NCBI GenBank assembly: GCA_023439545.1
Contig: JAEXNT010000001.1
Span: 1-64,000 of the forward strand
Source of the DNA: Bacillota bacterium
GTDB taxonomy: Bacteria > Bacillota > Clostridia > Acetivibrionales > DTU013
Reading direction: 5' to 3'
DNA: 64,000 bases
Position numbers and translations under genes: made by a program. This document shows positions 33,461 to 42,289 of this stretch, piece after piece. Every line of letters starts with the position of its first letter. Positions within the stretch are counted from its first letter, which is position 1. Below the pieces are notes generated by a model that ran no database searches, was not told where the DNA came from, and saw nothing but the letters and a program-made list of their open reading frames with translations.

Positions 33461-35751
33461 TGCGGGTATACGCTCTGTTGCCTGAAATCCTCAATATGAG
33501 CCTTACAGCAGGGATTGTCACCATTCTTGTGCTACTTGTCAGGATTCCGCTGAGAAAAGCGCCCAAGATCTTTTCTTATGCGCTTTGGGCTGTCGTGTTA
33601 TTCCGGCTTGTCTGTCCCATATCGTTTTCATCCGAATTCTCGCTGCTTGGCTTATTTCGCGCGCCTGCAGCGGCAAACGGCGGTATTGCATATATCCCCT
33701 CCGAATTTGTTTCCGTGGGATCACCACAGGCAGATCTGTCGTTTTCCGATATCGGCAAAGCAATATATAATAACCTGCATCAAGGTGGGGAGCAGACGGC
33801 TGCAGCTCCGGTGAAACCGCAGATGACTGCCGCTGCGGTGCTCTGGCTCGGGGGTATAGCGGCGATGTTGATTTACAGTGCGGTATCCTTGCTGCTGCTT
33901 CGCCGGAGGCTTGTGGGCGCAGTACGTCTGCGCGGGAACATTTATCTCGCGGACCGCATCGCCACACCCTTTGCTATCGGGATGATACGCCCTAAAATAT
34001 ACCTGCCGTCATCTTTAGAAGAGCAGGAGCAGGCGTATATCATCCTGCACGAGCAAACTCATATACGGCGGCTGGATCACATATTCAAGATGATCGCTTT
34101 TCTCGCGCTTTCAGTTCATTGGTTCAACCCGCTTGTGTGGGCGGCGTTTGTGTGTTGCATGAAGGATATGGAAATGTCCTGCGACGAACGGGTTATTAAA
34201 GAAATGGGGGGCGAAATCAAAGGGGCGTATTCAAAGTCTCTTCTCAATCTTGCAGCAGGACGTCGCCTTATTAACGGAAGTCCTCTTGCTTTCGGAGAAG
34301 GGAACCTCAAGGGGAGGATCAGGAATGTGATGAGCTTCAAAAAGCCGCAGTTCTGGGTGATGATTGCGGCGGCGGCAGTCGTAATCACAGCGGCTGTGTG
34401 CCTTCTGGCGAATCCTCCAAAAGCAGGGACGCCGGAAATACCCGCCTCATCCTCATCTGTCACGGCCTATTCCCTGGCGCCTGCATATGCTTTTGACAAA
34501 TGTCTGTATATGAATCCTCTGAGCTCATATTATCCCTTCGATACTACCGGGCAGCTTTACTTGTTCGACCCTGACGGTGTTTTCAATATAATCAGCGAGG
34601 AAACGGGGGAGATATTGGAAAGCATTTCTCTTATCGATTGGACCGGTAAAGAGGTGGGTACGAAAGAGTGGAACTCTTTGTTCGCTTTCGGCGATCCTGT
34701 CGATATAAGCTCATATTCGGTTCGCAAGCAATACGAGGCGTCTGACAAATACCGCATTTATCAAATGGATGGCGAGGTCTGGCTTGCGACTGTCAACAAG
34801 GGAAACCTATGGAGCCTGTACCGGCTCAAGGAAACGGCAAAGCCTGATATTGCGGGCGGTTCAGGATCGCCAGCGGCTGAATCGGAACTTGCCGCGTCCG
34901 GATTGGAACCTGCCTCCTCTGAATTGATACCCGCTCCCCCGGCGATCTCGTTGGAACAGGAGGTGGGCGCAGATATGGTTGAGCTCGACTATGCCTCGGA
35001 TAATATTGTCATTTTCCATGGCTATTTCGGGTTGTTCGTATATGACCCCGGTTCAAAGAAAATAGTCCGCAGCCTGGACCTGAAGCCTATCGGGTGTAAC
35101 GCTACACAGGGCGACAATTACTGCGAAGTTACCGTCAGCACGGATGGGAACACAGTGCAGCTTCACCCCATGAGCAGCAAAGACATGTACGTTTATACAG
35201 TTTCGGACAATACCTTGCAGAAAACGGCCTATAAGCGGATGGAGAACCGTTTTGCCGATTTTGTTGACATAACTGAGATAATCGATTTACAAGTAGCCGG
35301 AAGCTATAGCCATAGCGCGGTTAAGTTTAGTACGGGCGAATACGGATATCTGCATACCTCCGACTGGACGGTGGGCACTCTCTCGTATATCCGGGGAGGC
35401 GATATGGTATACAGGCTGTTTGATTCCAGCGAGCCGTCAGCAGTGGCTTCCGAGCCGTGGGAGCTTGTAAGCAGGGCGTTTGCCGAAGCGTTTTTCGAAG
35501 AAAATACCAAAGTCATGAAAAGCTATCTTCTGGACCCCGATAAAGGTTTTGACAAGTATAACCTGGATAAAGGCTTGGGTGATGCAGGGGCTATGAAATT
35601 GAAATTCAATCCGGACGATATAAAGAGCGATTCGGCATCGGTTGAATATGAGTTCAGGTTTGAGGGTGACGACAGCTATTCATATCTCTCGTTAAGTTTG
35701 AGAAAAAATGATGATGTGTGGAAAATAGAGTTTTACGGACTTGAAAAATAG
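33460..35751 (+). CDS. BlaR1/MecR1-like M56 metalloprotease receptor with an atypical ectodomain
   Basis: The 763-residue membrane protein begins with two helices, then a cytoplasmic zinc-protease domain with HEQTH (within ILHEQTHIRRLDH) and a downstream MEMSCDERVIKEM carrying the third-ligand Glu. A last helix (about residues 296-316) leads outside. In BlaR1 the outer part is a penicillin-binding sensor with SxxK; here the outer 440 residues show no such motif but a beta-rich, propeller-like sequence (VYDPGSKKIVRSLDLKP) and a C-terminal segment (WELVSRAFAEAFFEEN...) of unknown type. It would sense an unknown signal and trigger loss of the BlaI-like repressor. ATG 33460 overlaps the upstream stop. 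Confidence 0.85.
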   Translation: MRVYALLPEILNMSLTAGIVTILVLLVRIPLRKAPKIFSYALWAVVLFRLVCPISFSSEFSLLGLFRAPAAANGGIAYIPSEFVSVGSPQADLSFSDIGKAIYNNLHQGGEQTAAAPVKPQMTAAAVLWLGGIAAMLIYSAVSLLLLRRRLVGAVRLRGNIYLADRIATPFAIGMIRPKIYLPSSLEEQEQAYIILHEQTHIRRLDHIFKMIAFLALSVHWFNPLVWAAFVCCMKDMEMSCDERVIKEMGGEIKGAYSKSLLNLAAGRRLINGSPLAFGEGNLKGRIRNVMSFKKPQFWVMIAAAAVVITAAVCLLANPPKAGTPEIPASSSSVTAYSLAPAYAFDKCLYMNPLSSYYPFDTTGQLYLFDPDGVFNIISEETGEILESISLIDWTGKEVGTKEWNSLFAFGDPVDISSYSVRKQYEASDKYRIYQMDGEVWLATVNKGNLWSLYRLKETAKPDIAGGSGSPAAESELAASGLEPASSELIPAPPAISLEQEVGADMVELDYASDNIVIFHGYFGLFVYDPGSKKIVRSLDLKPIGCNATQGDNYCEVTVSTDGNTVQLHPMSSKDMYVYTVSDNTLQKTAYKRMENRFADFVDITEIIDLQVAGSYSHSAVKFSTGEYGYLHTSDWTVGTLSYIRGGDMVYRLFDSSEPSAVASEPWELVSRAFAEAFFEENTKVMKSYLLDPDKGFDKYNLDKGLGDAGAMKLKFNPDDIKSDSASVEYEFRFEGDDSYSYLSLSLRKNDDVWKIEFYGLEK

Positions 35752-35852
35752 TACTTCTCCGGGCGTCGGTTTTGCCTGTCGATGATTTTCAGAGTTTTTT
35801 TCGTTTTCAGGGGAATATTAAAGCCGATCATAAAATATGGGAGGCGAAACAA

Positions 35853-36287
35853 ATGATAAACGAAGATACGATAAAAATGCTCAAGGAGTGCAACCAAGGC
35901 ATAAAGATGGCGGTAAACTCGATCGATGAAGTATTGCCCAAAGTGAACAGCGAGAGTCTCAGAAAACGTCTGGAAGACAGTAAACAGGAGCATGAGGAGC
36001 TTGGCAACGAGACCCGCCGCATACTCGACCAATGCGGCGAAAGCGGGAAAGACCCGAGTCTGATGGCAAAAGGCATGTCCTGGATAAAGACAAATGCGGA
36101 GATGCTTGCCAATCCTACTGATAACACTGCTGCCGATATCATCGTCGACGGTTGTGACATGGGGATCAAGACGCTCTACAAATACAAGAATCAATACAAA
36201 GCCGCAGATGAACAGGCCAGGGATATCACCGACAGGTTGATCCGATCGGAAGAGAATTTATCGGATGACCTGAGGTCTTTCCTTTAA
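35853..36287 (+). CDS. Helical-bundle protein of DUF2383/ferritin-like type
   Basis: The 144-residue protein is predicted to be almost wholly helical, with segments INEDTIKMLKECNQGIKMAVNSI, SLRKRLEDSKQEHEELGNET and a long C-terminal helix. Spacing resembles ferritin-like four-helix bundles of the DUF2383 kind common in spore formers, but metal-ligand EXXH motifs are not obvious. ATG 35853 follows GGGAGG. The gene starts 101 bases after the BlaR-like gene and may be in its operon, which would make it a candidate target. Function unknown. Confidence 0.55.
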   Translation: MINEDTIKMLKECNQGIKMAVNSIDEVLPKVNSESLRKRLEDSKQEHEELGNETRRILDQCGESGKDPSLMAKGMSWIKTNAEMLANPTDNTAADIIVDGCDMGIKTLYKYKNQYKAADEQARDITDRLIRSEENLSDDLRSFL

Positions 36288-36410
36288 CGGGCCAATTCTT
36301 CAATATTGACTTCTTTCAGCATGTATAGTAAAAATTATATATGCTCTTGTCTGGAATACCTGAAGGGATCAGACGCGGGTTGACATTTTCTGTCTGAAAG
36401 GGTGTATTTT

Positions 36411-37235
36411 GTGGGGCGTCTGCCTTTTGAGGGAAAGCTTCTTGTTTGTGATATGGATGGTACGCTGTTGAACAGCAAAAGCAAGCTGAGTGCGGTGAAC
36501 AAGGCCGCACTCGACCGCTTCACAGCGGGCGGAGGACTTTTTACAGTGGCTACGGGCAGGATGGAGAGGTCGGTTCTGCAATATCTGGACAGTCTTCCGA
36601 TCAACGTACCGGCTATTATATATAACGGCGCAGGCATATATGATTTCAAGTCCGGCAGGCTGTTGTGGCAGGACACATTGCCTGAAGGGATGATCGGGCC
36701 GGTGAAACAGGTGATCGACAGGTTCCCGGGAATAGGAGTCCAGGTATATCATGGAGGCAGCACCTATTTTATCACCGAGAATGATCATACTCGCGCGCAT
36801 GCTGTCAGGGAAAATTTCGAGCCCGTCATCACAAGGCCGGAGGACATACCGCAGCCGTGGTTCAAGATAATACTGGCCTGGGATCCGCCGAAACTGGGAG
36901 ATGTGGAACGCTTCCTCGGGAGGTTCGACATTCCTTTCCGACAGGTCTTTTCGGAACCGCAGTTTCTGGAACTCTTGAACAAGGATACATCCAAGGGGAG
37001 CGCCCTGAAGGTGCTAAAGAAGATGCTCGATCTGGAGAAATACTGCGTTGTAGCGATGGGTGACAACATGAACGACATGGAACTCGTTCAAGAGGCCGCT
37101 ATCGGCATTGCCGTGGATAATGCGACAGAATCGTTAAAGGCCTCGGCAAACCTGTGCTGCACGTGCCAGGATCGAGATGCCGTATCAGAAGTGATCGGCT
37201 GGATCGAAGAGGGCAAGATAGCATGCTGCCGGTAG
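36411..37235 (+). CDS. Cof-type HAD-superfamily phosphatase
   Basis: The roughly 274-residue soluble phosphatase has HAD motif I VCDMDGTLL (nucleophile and acid/base Asp), motif II VATGR, a C2 cap, a conserved Lys (KGSALKVL) and motif IV MGDNMNDMELV. Cof-type enzymes dephosphorylate sugar phosphates, nucleotides or cofactors; the substrate is unknown. GTG 36411 is favoured over GTG 36402 because GAAAGGG then has normal spacing, with three codons' difference. It is a single gene. Confidence 0.88.
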   Translation: MGRLPFEGKLLVCDMDGTLLNSKSKLSAVNKAALDRFTAGGGLFTVATGRMERSVLQYLDSLPINVPAIIYNGAGIYDFKSGRLLWQDTLPEGMIGPVKQVIDRFPGIGVQVYHGGSTYFITENDHTRAHAVRENFEPVITRPEDIPQPWFKIILAWDPPKLGDVERFLGRFDIPFRQVFSEPQFLELLNKDTSKGSALKVLKKMLDLEKYCVVAMGDNMNDMELVQEAAIGIAVDNATESLKASANLCCTCQDRDAVSEVIGWIEEGKIACCR

Positions 37236-37349
37236 AAGTAAGGTAGTATGCGGACTGTACTGGACGAAAAATATTGGATAAATAAGGTAATAGTATTGAA
37301 TTTTTCATATCATTACGGTAACATTTGTATTGATGGAAGGTGATTTTAC

Positions 37350-37451
37350 ATGGATAGAAAATGGGTCAAATGGACAGCAATAATTACGGTACTGGTGTTT
37401 TTTCTGTCATCCGTAGGCGTATTGGGATACTCGCTTTTCTTCGGCAAATGA
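37350..37451 (+). CDS. 33-residue membrane miniprotein (Prli42-like architecture)
   Basis: ATG 37350 follows GGAAGGTG and encodes 33 residues: a basic start (MDRKWVKW) followed by one hydrophobic helix with a central Ser pair (TVLVFFLSSVGVLGYSLFF). This size and layout recall Prli42, the 31-residue stressosome anchor of Listeria and relatives, but similarity is architectural only. It lies 82 bases ahead of the AmmeMemoRadiSam genes and may share their promoter. Confidence 0.6.
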   Translation: MDRKWVKWTAIITVLVFFLSSVGVLGYSLFFGK

Positions 37452-37533
37452 TGGATTTGAGATGACGAAGTATCCCTGAAGACACCGGTAAATATTCAAG
37501 GGTGGTTGAAAAACCGCAGAAAGGTTGTGGGCT

Positions 37534-38943
37534 ATGGGTTCGATCATAAGCGCTTTCATCTCCCCACACCCGCCGGTATTGGTACCTGAGGTCGGGAAGG
37601 GCGATGAGAAAAAAGCTGGCGCTACGCTTGGCGCATTGCGTAAGGCTGCAAAGGAGATAAGCCGCCTGAAGCCTTCCACAATAGTTCTTACCTCTCCTCA
37701 TGCGCCGTTATTTCAGGATTTTATCCACATCAACATAAAACATACGCTTAGCGGAACCTTTAAGAGGTTCGGCGCCGCCGGCGTCAAATTGGAGTTCGAA
37801 AACAACATCAAGCTTACGGGCGACATAATGACCATTGCCAATGCGGAAGGCATACCATGCGGCGGCTTGGACGAATCGCTGATGGCAAGGTACAACATTT
37901 CCGACGAACTCGATCACGGTGCGTTGGTGCCGCTCTATTTCATTTCAAAGGAATATAACGATTTCAAACTGGTGCATATATCGATAGCGGGGTTGCCCTT
38001 CAAGGAGCTGTATAAATTCGGAAGCTGTATAGCCCATGCGATAGAACAGTCGGACGAGAACGTAGTCTTTCTGGCGAGCGGCGACCTGTCGCACAAACTG
38101 ACGCCGGACGGGCCGTATGGTTTTGACGAAAGCGGCCCGGAATTCGACAGGCAGCTTGTCGACTATCTCAAAGTGCCCGACCCGGAAGGTCTTATGAGCT
38201 TTAAAGAGGGCTTTCTGGAGGAAGCCGGAGAGTGCGGGCTGCGTTCATTCATAATAATGTTCGGCGCGCTTGACGGACGTGAAATAGAGTCGAGCGTACA
38301 TTCATACGAGGGCCCGTTCGGAGTCGGTTATTCAGTCGCGGAATTCAAGCCCGGCGTGCATAAAGAGGGTGAAAGCCTGCTCGACAGGATGAACAGGACG
38401 GAGCTCGAAAGGCTGAATGAGATCAGGAACCAGGAGGATCCCTACGTGGCGCTTGCCAGGAAATCGCTCGAGATGTATGTCTCGGACGGTACCGTCATAG
38501 AGATGCCGGATGTCCTGCCGGCGGAGATGGCAAACAGAAGGGCGGGGGTCTTCGTATCGATAAAGAAATCAGGCCAGCTCAGAGGCTGTATCGGCACGAT
38601 AGTCCCTACGCGAAAGAATATAGCCGAAGAGATAATTCACAACGCCGTCAGCTCCGGAACTGAGGATCCCAGATTCAATCCCGTCGAAGAAGATGAACTG
38701 GACAGTCTGGTATATTCCGTCGATGTTCTCGGGGAAGCCGAGCCTATCGGATCGACGGCTGAACTCGATATAAAACGCTATGGAGTAATCGTCAGGGCTG
38801 GAAGACGCTCGGGGCTGCTCCTGCCTGACCTGGAGGGCGTGGACACACCGCAGAAGCAGGTATCGATAGCGCTTCAGAAGGCAGGTATCAATCCGACAGA
38901 AAAGTATTCGATGGAGAGATTTGAAGTGATCCGCCACAAGTAG
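37534..38943 (+). CDS. Fused AmmeMemoRadiSam system protein B (Memo-like) and protein A (AMMECR1)
   Basis: The 469-residue fusion has an N-terminal Memo/LigB-type domain (about 1-265; ISPHPPVLVPEVGKG, LTSPHAPLF, the metal-site-like LASGDLSHKL) and a C-terminal AMMECR1 domain (about 290-460) with its hallmark GVFVSIKKSGQLRGCIGT and SSGTEDPRFNPV. Both families occur in eukaryotes as separate proteins. In prokaryotes they form, with the next gene, the AmmeMemoRadiSam system, whose reaction is still not established as far as I know. ATG 37534 has AGAAAGG at correct spacing; an in-frame TTG at 37525 has none. The radical SAM partner begins 86 bases downstream. Confidence 0.92.
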   Translation: MGSIISAFISPHPPVLVPEVGKGDEKKAGATLGALRKAAKEISRLKPSTIVLTSPHAPLFQDFIHINIKHTLSGTFKRFGAAGVKLEFENNIKLTGDIMTIANAEGIPCGGLDESLMARYNISDELDHGALVPLYFISKEYNDFKLVHISIAGLPFKELYKFGSCIAHAIEQSDENVVFLASGDLSHKLTPDGPYGFDESGPEFDRQLVDYLKVPDPEGLMSFKEGFLEEAGECGLRSFIIMFGALDGREIESSVHSYEGPFGVGYSVAEFKPGVHKEGESLLDRMNRTELERLNEIRNQEDPYVALARKSLEMYVSDGTVIEMPDVLPAEMANRRAGVFVSIKKSGQLRGCIGTIVPTRKNIAEEIIHNAVSSGTEDPRFNPVEEDELDSLVYSVDVLGEAEPIGSTAELDIKRYGVIVRAGRRSGLLLPDLEGVDTPQKQVSIALQKAGINPTEKYSMERFEVIRHK

Positions 38944-39029
38944 GATCGGGCGCGGTTTGCCACCAGAATCGGGGGGCGGTCGGCCCCAGGAAAGATCTAC
39001 GTATCAGGTATTGCCGGGATGGATGCTTT

Positions 39030-39899
39030 ATGGAACAGAATTTGAAAGATGCCCTTTATTACGAAAAGCTTGACGACGGCAGAGTACGCTGCGATCTGTG
39101 CCCGCATGGCTGCGTCCTCAAAGAGAACGGAACGGGAGTATGCCTCGCAAGGAAAAACGTCGGCGGCCGGCTGTATACTATGAATTACGCCTGCGTCACT
39201 TCATTGGCGCTGGATCCGGTCGAAAAGAAGCCGCTGTATCACTTTCACCCGGGAAAGCTTATTCTTTCCGCCGGCACGTACGGCTGCAATTTCAAGTGCA
39301 GCTACTGCCAGAACTGGACGATAGCCCAAAGGGATGCGCAGTATACGGTGATCACGCCCGAACAGCTTGCCGACCTTGCACTGGAATACGCAGACAGGGG
39401 AAATATCGGCGCAGCATACACTTATAACGAACCTTCGATCTGGTACGAATTTGTATATGACGCGGCGCGGCTGATCAGAGAAAAAGGCCTTGTCAACGTA
39501 CTTGTCACAAACGGCTTCATAAACCGCAAACCTCTCGAAGACCTGCTTCCTTATATCGACGCCATGAACATAGACGTCAAGGCCTTTACCGAAGAATTTT
39601 ACGGGCAGTTCTGCAAAGGCGGCCTCGACGCCGTCAGGAAGACGGTCGAGCTCTCTGCTTCACGCTGCCATGTTGAGATCACCACGCTTGTGATACCCGG
39701 ACTCAACGACTCGCCTGAAGAAATAGGCAAGCTCGCGCAGTGGCTGTCCGCGATAAATCCGGATATGGTACTTCATCTGTCACGCTTTTTCCCGAACTAT
39801 AAAATGAATGACATACCTCCGACTCCGCTGCCCACTTTGCAAAAGGCAAAGGACAGCGCTCTTCAATATCTCAGACATGTCTATCTTGGTAACGTATAA
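39030..39899 (+). CDS. amrS: AmmeMemoRadiSam system radical SAM enzyme
   Basis: The 289-residue radical SAM enzyme of the set has the cluster motif C86-x3-C90-x2-C93 (YGCNFKCSYCQNW). It also has an N-terminal cysteine group (C21, C24, C28, C38 in CDLCPHGCVL and GTGVC) like that of pyruvate-formate-lyase-activating-type relatives, and the family segment AYTYNEPSIWYEF. Expected to generate a 5'-deoxyadenosyl radical; the substrate is unknown. It follows the fused Memo-AMMECR1 gene and is presumably co-transcribed. Confidence 0.92.
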   Translation: MEQNLKDALYYEKLDDGRVRCDLCPHGCVLKENGTGVCLARKNVGGRLYTMNYACVTSLALDPVEKKPLYHFHPGKLILSAGTYGCNFKCSYCQNWTIAQRDAQYTVITPEQLADLALEYADRGNIGAAYTYNEPSIWYEFVYDAARLIREKGLVNVLVTNGFINRKPLEDLLPYIDAMNIDVKAFTEEFYGQFCKGGLDAVRKTVELSASRCHVEITTLVIPGLNDSPEEIGKLAQWLSAINPDMVLHLSRFFPNYKMNDIPPTPLPTLQKAKDSALQYLRHVYLGNV

Positions 39900-40072
39900 T
39901 TGCTGTGTATGAATATACATTCTGTTTGTTGTATTTGCACAAAAAAGACCTTCATTAAATTTTGATTAAAAGTGAAAAAATCGCTATCATATGTAAAAAA
40001 AAGAAGGTATAATTTTATTAAGCATTTTACTCAAGATACCCATTCAGTGTATATGCAAGGGTGTGAATTTTA

Positions 40073-40951
40073 TTGGATTTTTTCAACAACATTAACCTGC
40101 GCGACTTGTTCAACAACTTCGCCGGATATATGGGCTTAAGTGATCCTGTTTACATAATCAAGGCTATTATCGATATCAGCATCGTTGCATGGGTCATATA
40201 CAAGCTCACTATCATAGTCCGCGAAACACGCGCATGGCAGCTGATCAAAGGTATCCTGCTCATCCTGCTCGCAACGGAACTGAGTAATGTGCTTGGCCTT
40301 AAAACAATAAATTTCATACTTCAGAATATGATTCAGGTTTTAGCTCTGGGCGCTATCATTCTTTTTCAGCCCGAATTGAGAAGGGCTCTTGAAAAAATCG
40401 GAAGGAGCCGTTTTAAAAGCTTTATCAATTTTGATGAGGGAGCCAATACGAGGGTCCAGACTACGGCTGTCATAGAGGAGATCGTAAAAGCCTGTGTGGA
40501 TATGTCGTCCAAGTACACGGGAGCCCTGATTGTCATCGAAAGAGATACGAAGATCGGCGATATAATAAATACCGGCACACAGCTCGAGTCGAATGTTTCG
40601 AGCGAGCTTCTGATCAACCTGTTCGTACCTGACACCCCTTTGCACGACGGCGCCGTCGTAATAAGGGATAATAAGATAAAAGCGGCTGCCTGTTTCCTGC
40701 CGCTGACCGACAACCCGAACCTCAGCAAGGAACTCGGAACCAGGCATAGAGCTGCGTTGGGCATAACGGAGGTTTCCGACTGCATCGCTGTCGTTGTTTC
40801 CGAAGAATCGGGGAAAATATCGTTCGCGCTTAACGGAGGTCTGACCAGGAATCTTACGCCCGATACGCTGAGAAAGGCTCTTAACAAGAACCTTATCGAA
40901 AGTGAAAACAGCCCGAAGAAACTGGTTTTATGGAGGGGAAAAGCCAAGTGA
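40073..40951 (+). CDS. cdaA: Diadenylate cyclase CdaA
   Basis: Membrane enzyme making cyclic di-AMP from two ATP. It has three N-terminal helices (about residues 20-95), a short coiled stretch and the DAC domain with its DGA (LHDGAVVIRD) and RHR (GTRHRAALGI) catalytic motifs. The 292 residues are close to the Bacillus CdaA length. The start is TTG 40073 after AAGGGTG. Its stop overlaps the cdaR start by four bases (GTGA). c-di-AMP controls potassium and wall homeostasis in Firmicutes, and glmM lies a few genes downstream, the conserved cda-glm neighbourhood. Confidence 0.95.
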   Translation: MDFFNNINLRDLFNNFAGYMGLSDPVYIIKAIIDISIVAWVIYKLTIIVRETRAWQLIKGILLILLATELSNVLGLKTINFILQNMIQVLALGAIILFQPELRRALEKIGRSRFKSFINFDEGANTRVQTTAVIEEIVKACVDMSSKYTGALIVIERDTKIGDIINTGTQLESNVSSELLINLFVPDTPLHDGAVVIRDNKIKAAACFLPLTDNPNLSKELGTRHRAALGITEVSDCIAVVVSEESGKISFALNGGLTRNLTPDTLRKALNKNLIESENSPKKLVLWRGKAK

Positions 40952-42192
40952 GCAATTGGTTCAGGAAGGATCTGAAAATCAAAATAGTATCCGTTTTGAT
41001 CGCTGTTTTTTTCTGGATCTATGTCTCGAACTACTATAACCCGTTCGTTTCCCAGACCTTTTACAATATACCCATAACTGTTGAAAATGCTAATTACCTT
41101 GAGCAAAACGGTTTCACAATGAAGAATACGCTGCGTACCTATGTGGATATAACGATCCGGGGCAGAAAAGACGCAGTAAGCAAGGTGAGGGCGACAGATT
41201 TTCAGGCGTCGCTCGATTTATCACAGATTAAGTCGGTGAATGCTACCAAATTGAATTTATCGGAGCCTATCTGTACGCAGAAGGACGTAGTCATAGAATC
41301 CTACAACCCGCAGCAGCTCGAAATCCAGCTTGCGAGGACCAAGGCCGATTCGTTCCCTGTTGAACTGAAGACAAATATAACCATGAAACCCGGCTATGTG
41401 TTAACCGGCACGTCCGTTTCGCCCGAGACGGTACTGATAAACAATGAAGAGTCGCTTATAGACAGTGTCGGCTCGGTAAAAGCAACTCTCGATATCAAGG
41501 ATCTGGACAGGGATACTACCAGGCAGGTACAGTGCATCATCTATGACAAGAACAACAAGGAGATAAAAAGCCTGAGCAATGTCTTCAAGGTCACAGTCAA
41601 GGCTGAGGTTGCCAAACAGGTACCGGTTTCACTTGTGACGCGGGGCAGGCTTGCATCGGATTATGTTGAAACGCTCAGGGTCATAGATCCCGTGACGGTG
41701 CTTGTGACAGGCCCGGTTGAAACGTTGGCCGACCTTTCCGATATAAAGACGGAACAGGTGAGCATCGACAAACTAACCACCAATCTGACGACGTCGGCCT
41801 CTCTAGTCTTGCCCGAGGGCGTCAGGCTTGTTGATTCGCCTAAGGAAGCCACAGTGAGTATCGGCGTGGAAAAGCTCATAACAAAGGATCTGGAGCTTAC
41901 CAACAACGACATCTCCATACTGAACGCCAATAATGACGGAACGCTGGCTTATAGAATAGTTCCTGAAAAGGTGCTGCTGCAGTTCAAAGGCAGGCAGTCG
42001 GATCTCAACGCCATCAGGGTTGATGCGTTGCGGCCGGCAGTCGATGTCGCCGGATTATCGGAGGGTACCCACAAGCTGCCCCTGAATATTTCAATGCCTT
42101 CCCAGGCAAAACTAGTAAAGCCGGTGGAGATTGAAGTCAAGATCGAGAAGAGTTTGGTGACTCCTCCGACCGATAATCTCCCCATACCGTAA
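40948..42192 (+). CDS. cdaR: CdaA regulator CdaR (YbbR-domain protein)
   Basis: The 414-residue protein has one N-terminal transmembrane helix (IKIVSVLIAVFFWIYVSNY) and an extracytoplasmic part of about four YbbR repeats, marked by IPITVEN, FPVELKTNITMKPGYV and VPVSLVTRGR segments. It interacts with CdaA and modulates c-di-AMP synthesis. GTG 40948 is favoured: it has GGAGGGG nine bases upstream and overlaps the cdaA stop as GTGA; ATG 40930 lies inside the binding-site region. Confidence 0.92.
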   Translation: MSNWFRKDLKIKIVSVLIAVFFWIYVSNYYNPFVSQTFYNIPITVENANYLEQNGFTMKNTLRTYVDITIRGRKDAVSKVRATDFQASLDLSQIKSVNATKLNLSEPICTQKDVVIESYNPQQLEIQLARTKADSFPVELKTNITMKPGYVLTGTSVSPETVLINNEESLIDSVGSVKATLDIKDLDRDTTRQVQCIIYDKNNKEIKSLSNVFKVTVKAEVAKQVPVSLVTRGRLASDYVETLRVIDPVTVLVTGPVETLADLSDIKTEQVSIDKLTTNLTTSASLVLPEGVRLVDSPKEATVSIGVEKLITKDLELTNNDISILNANNDGTLAYRIVPEKVLLQFKGRQSDLNAIRVDALRPAVDVAGLSEGTHKLPLNISMPSQAKLVKPVEIEVKIEKSLVTPPTDNLPIP

Positions 42193-42289
42193 TGACAGCA
42201 GACCGGTAGAAGTTGGGAGATAGAAAGCGTTTTCGATATGCAGTACGATACAGCCGGTAGATACAGGCTTGTTTAGTGTAGGTGTACAT

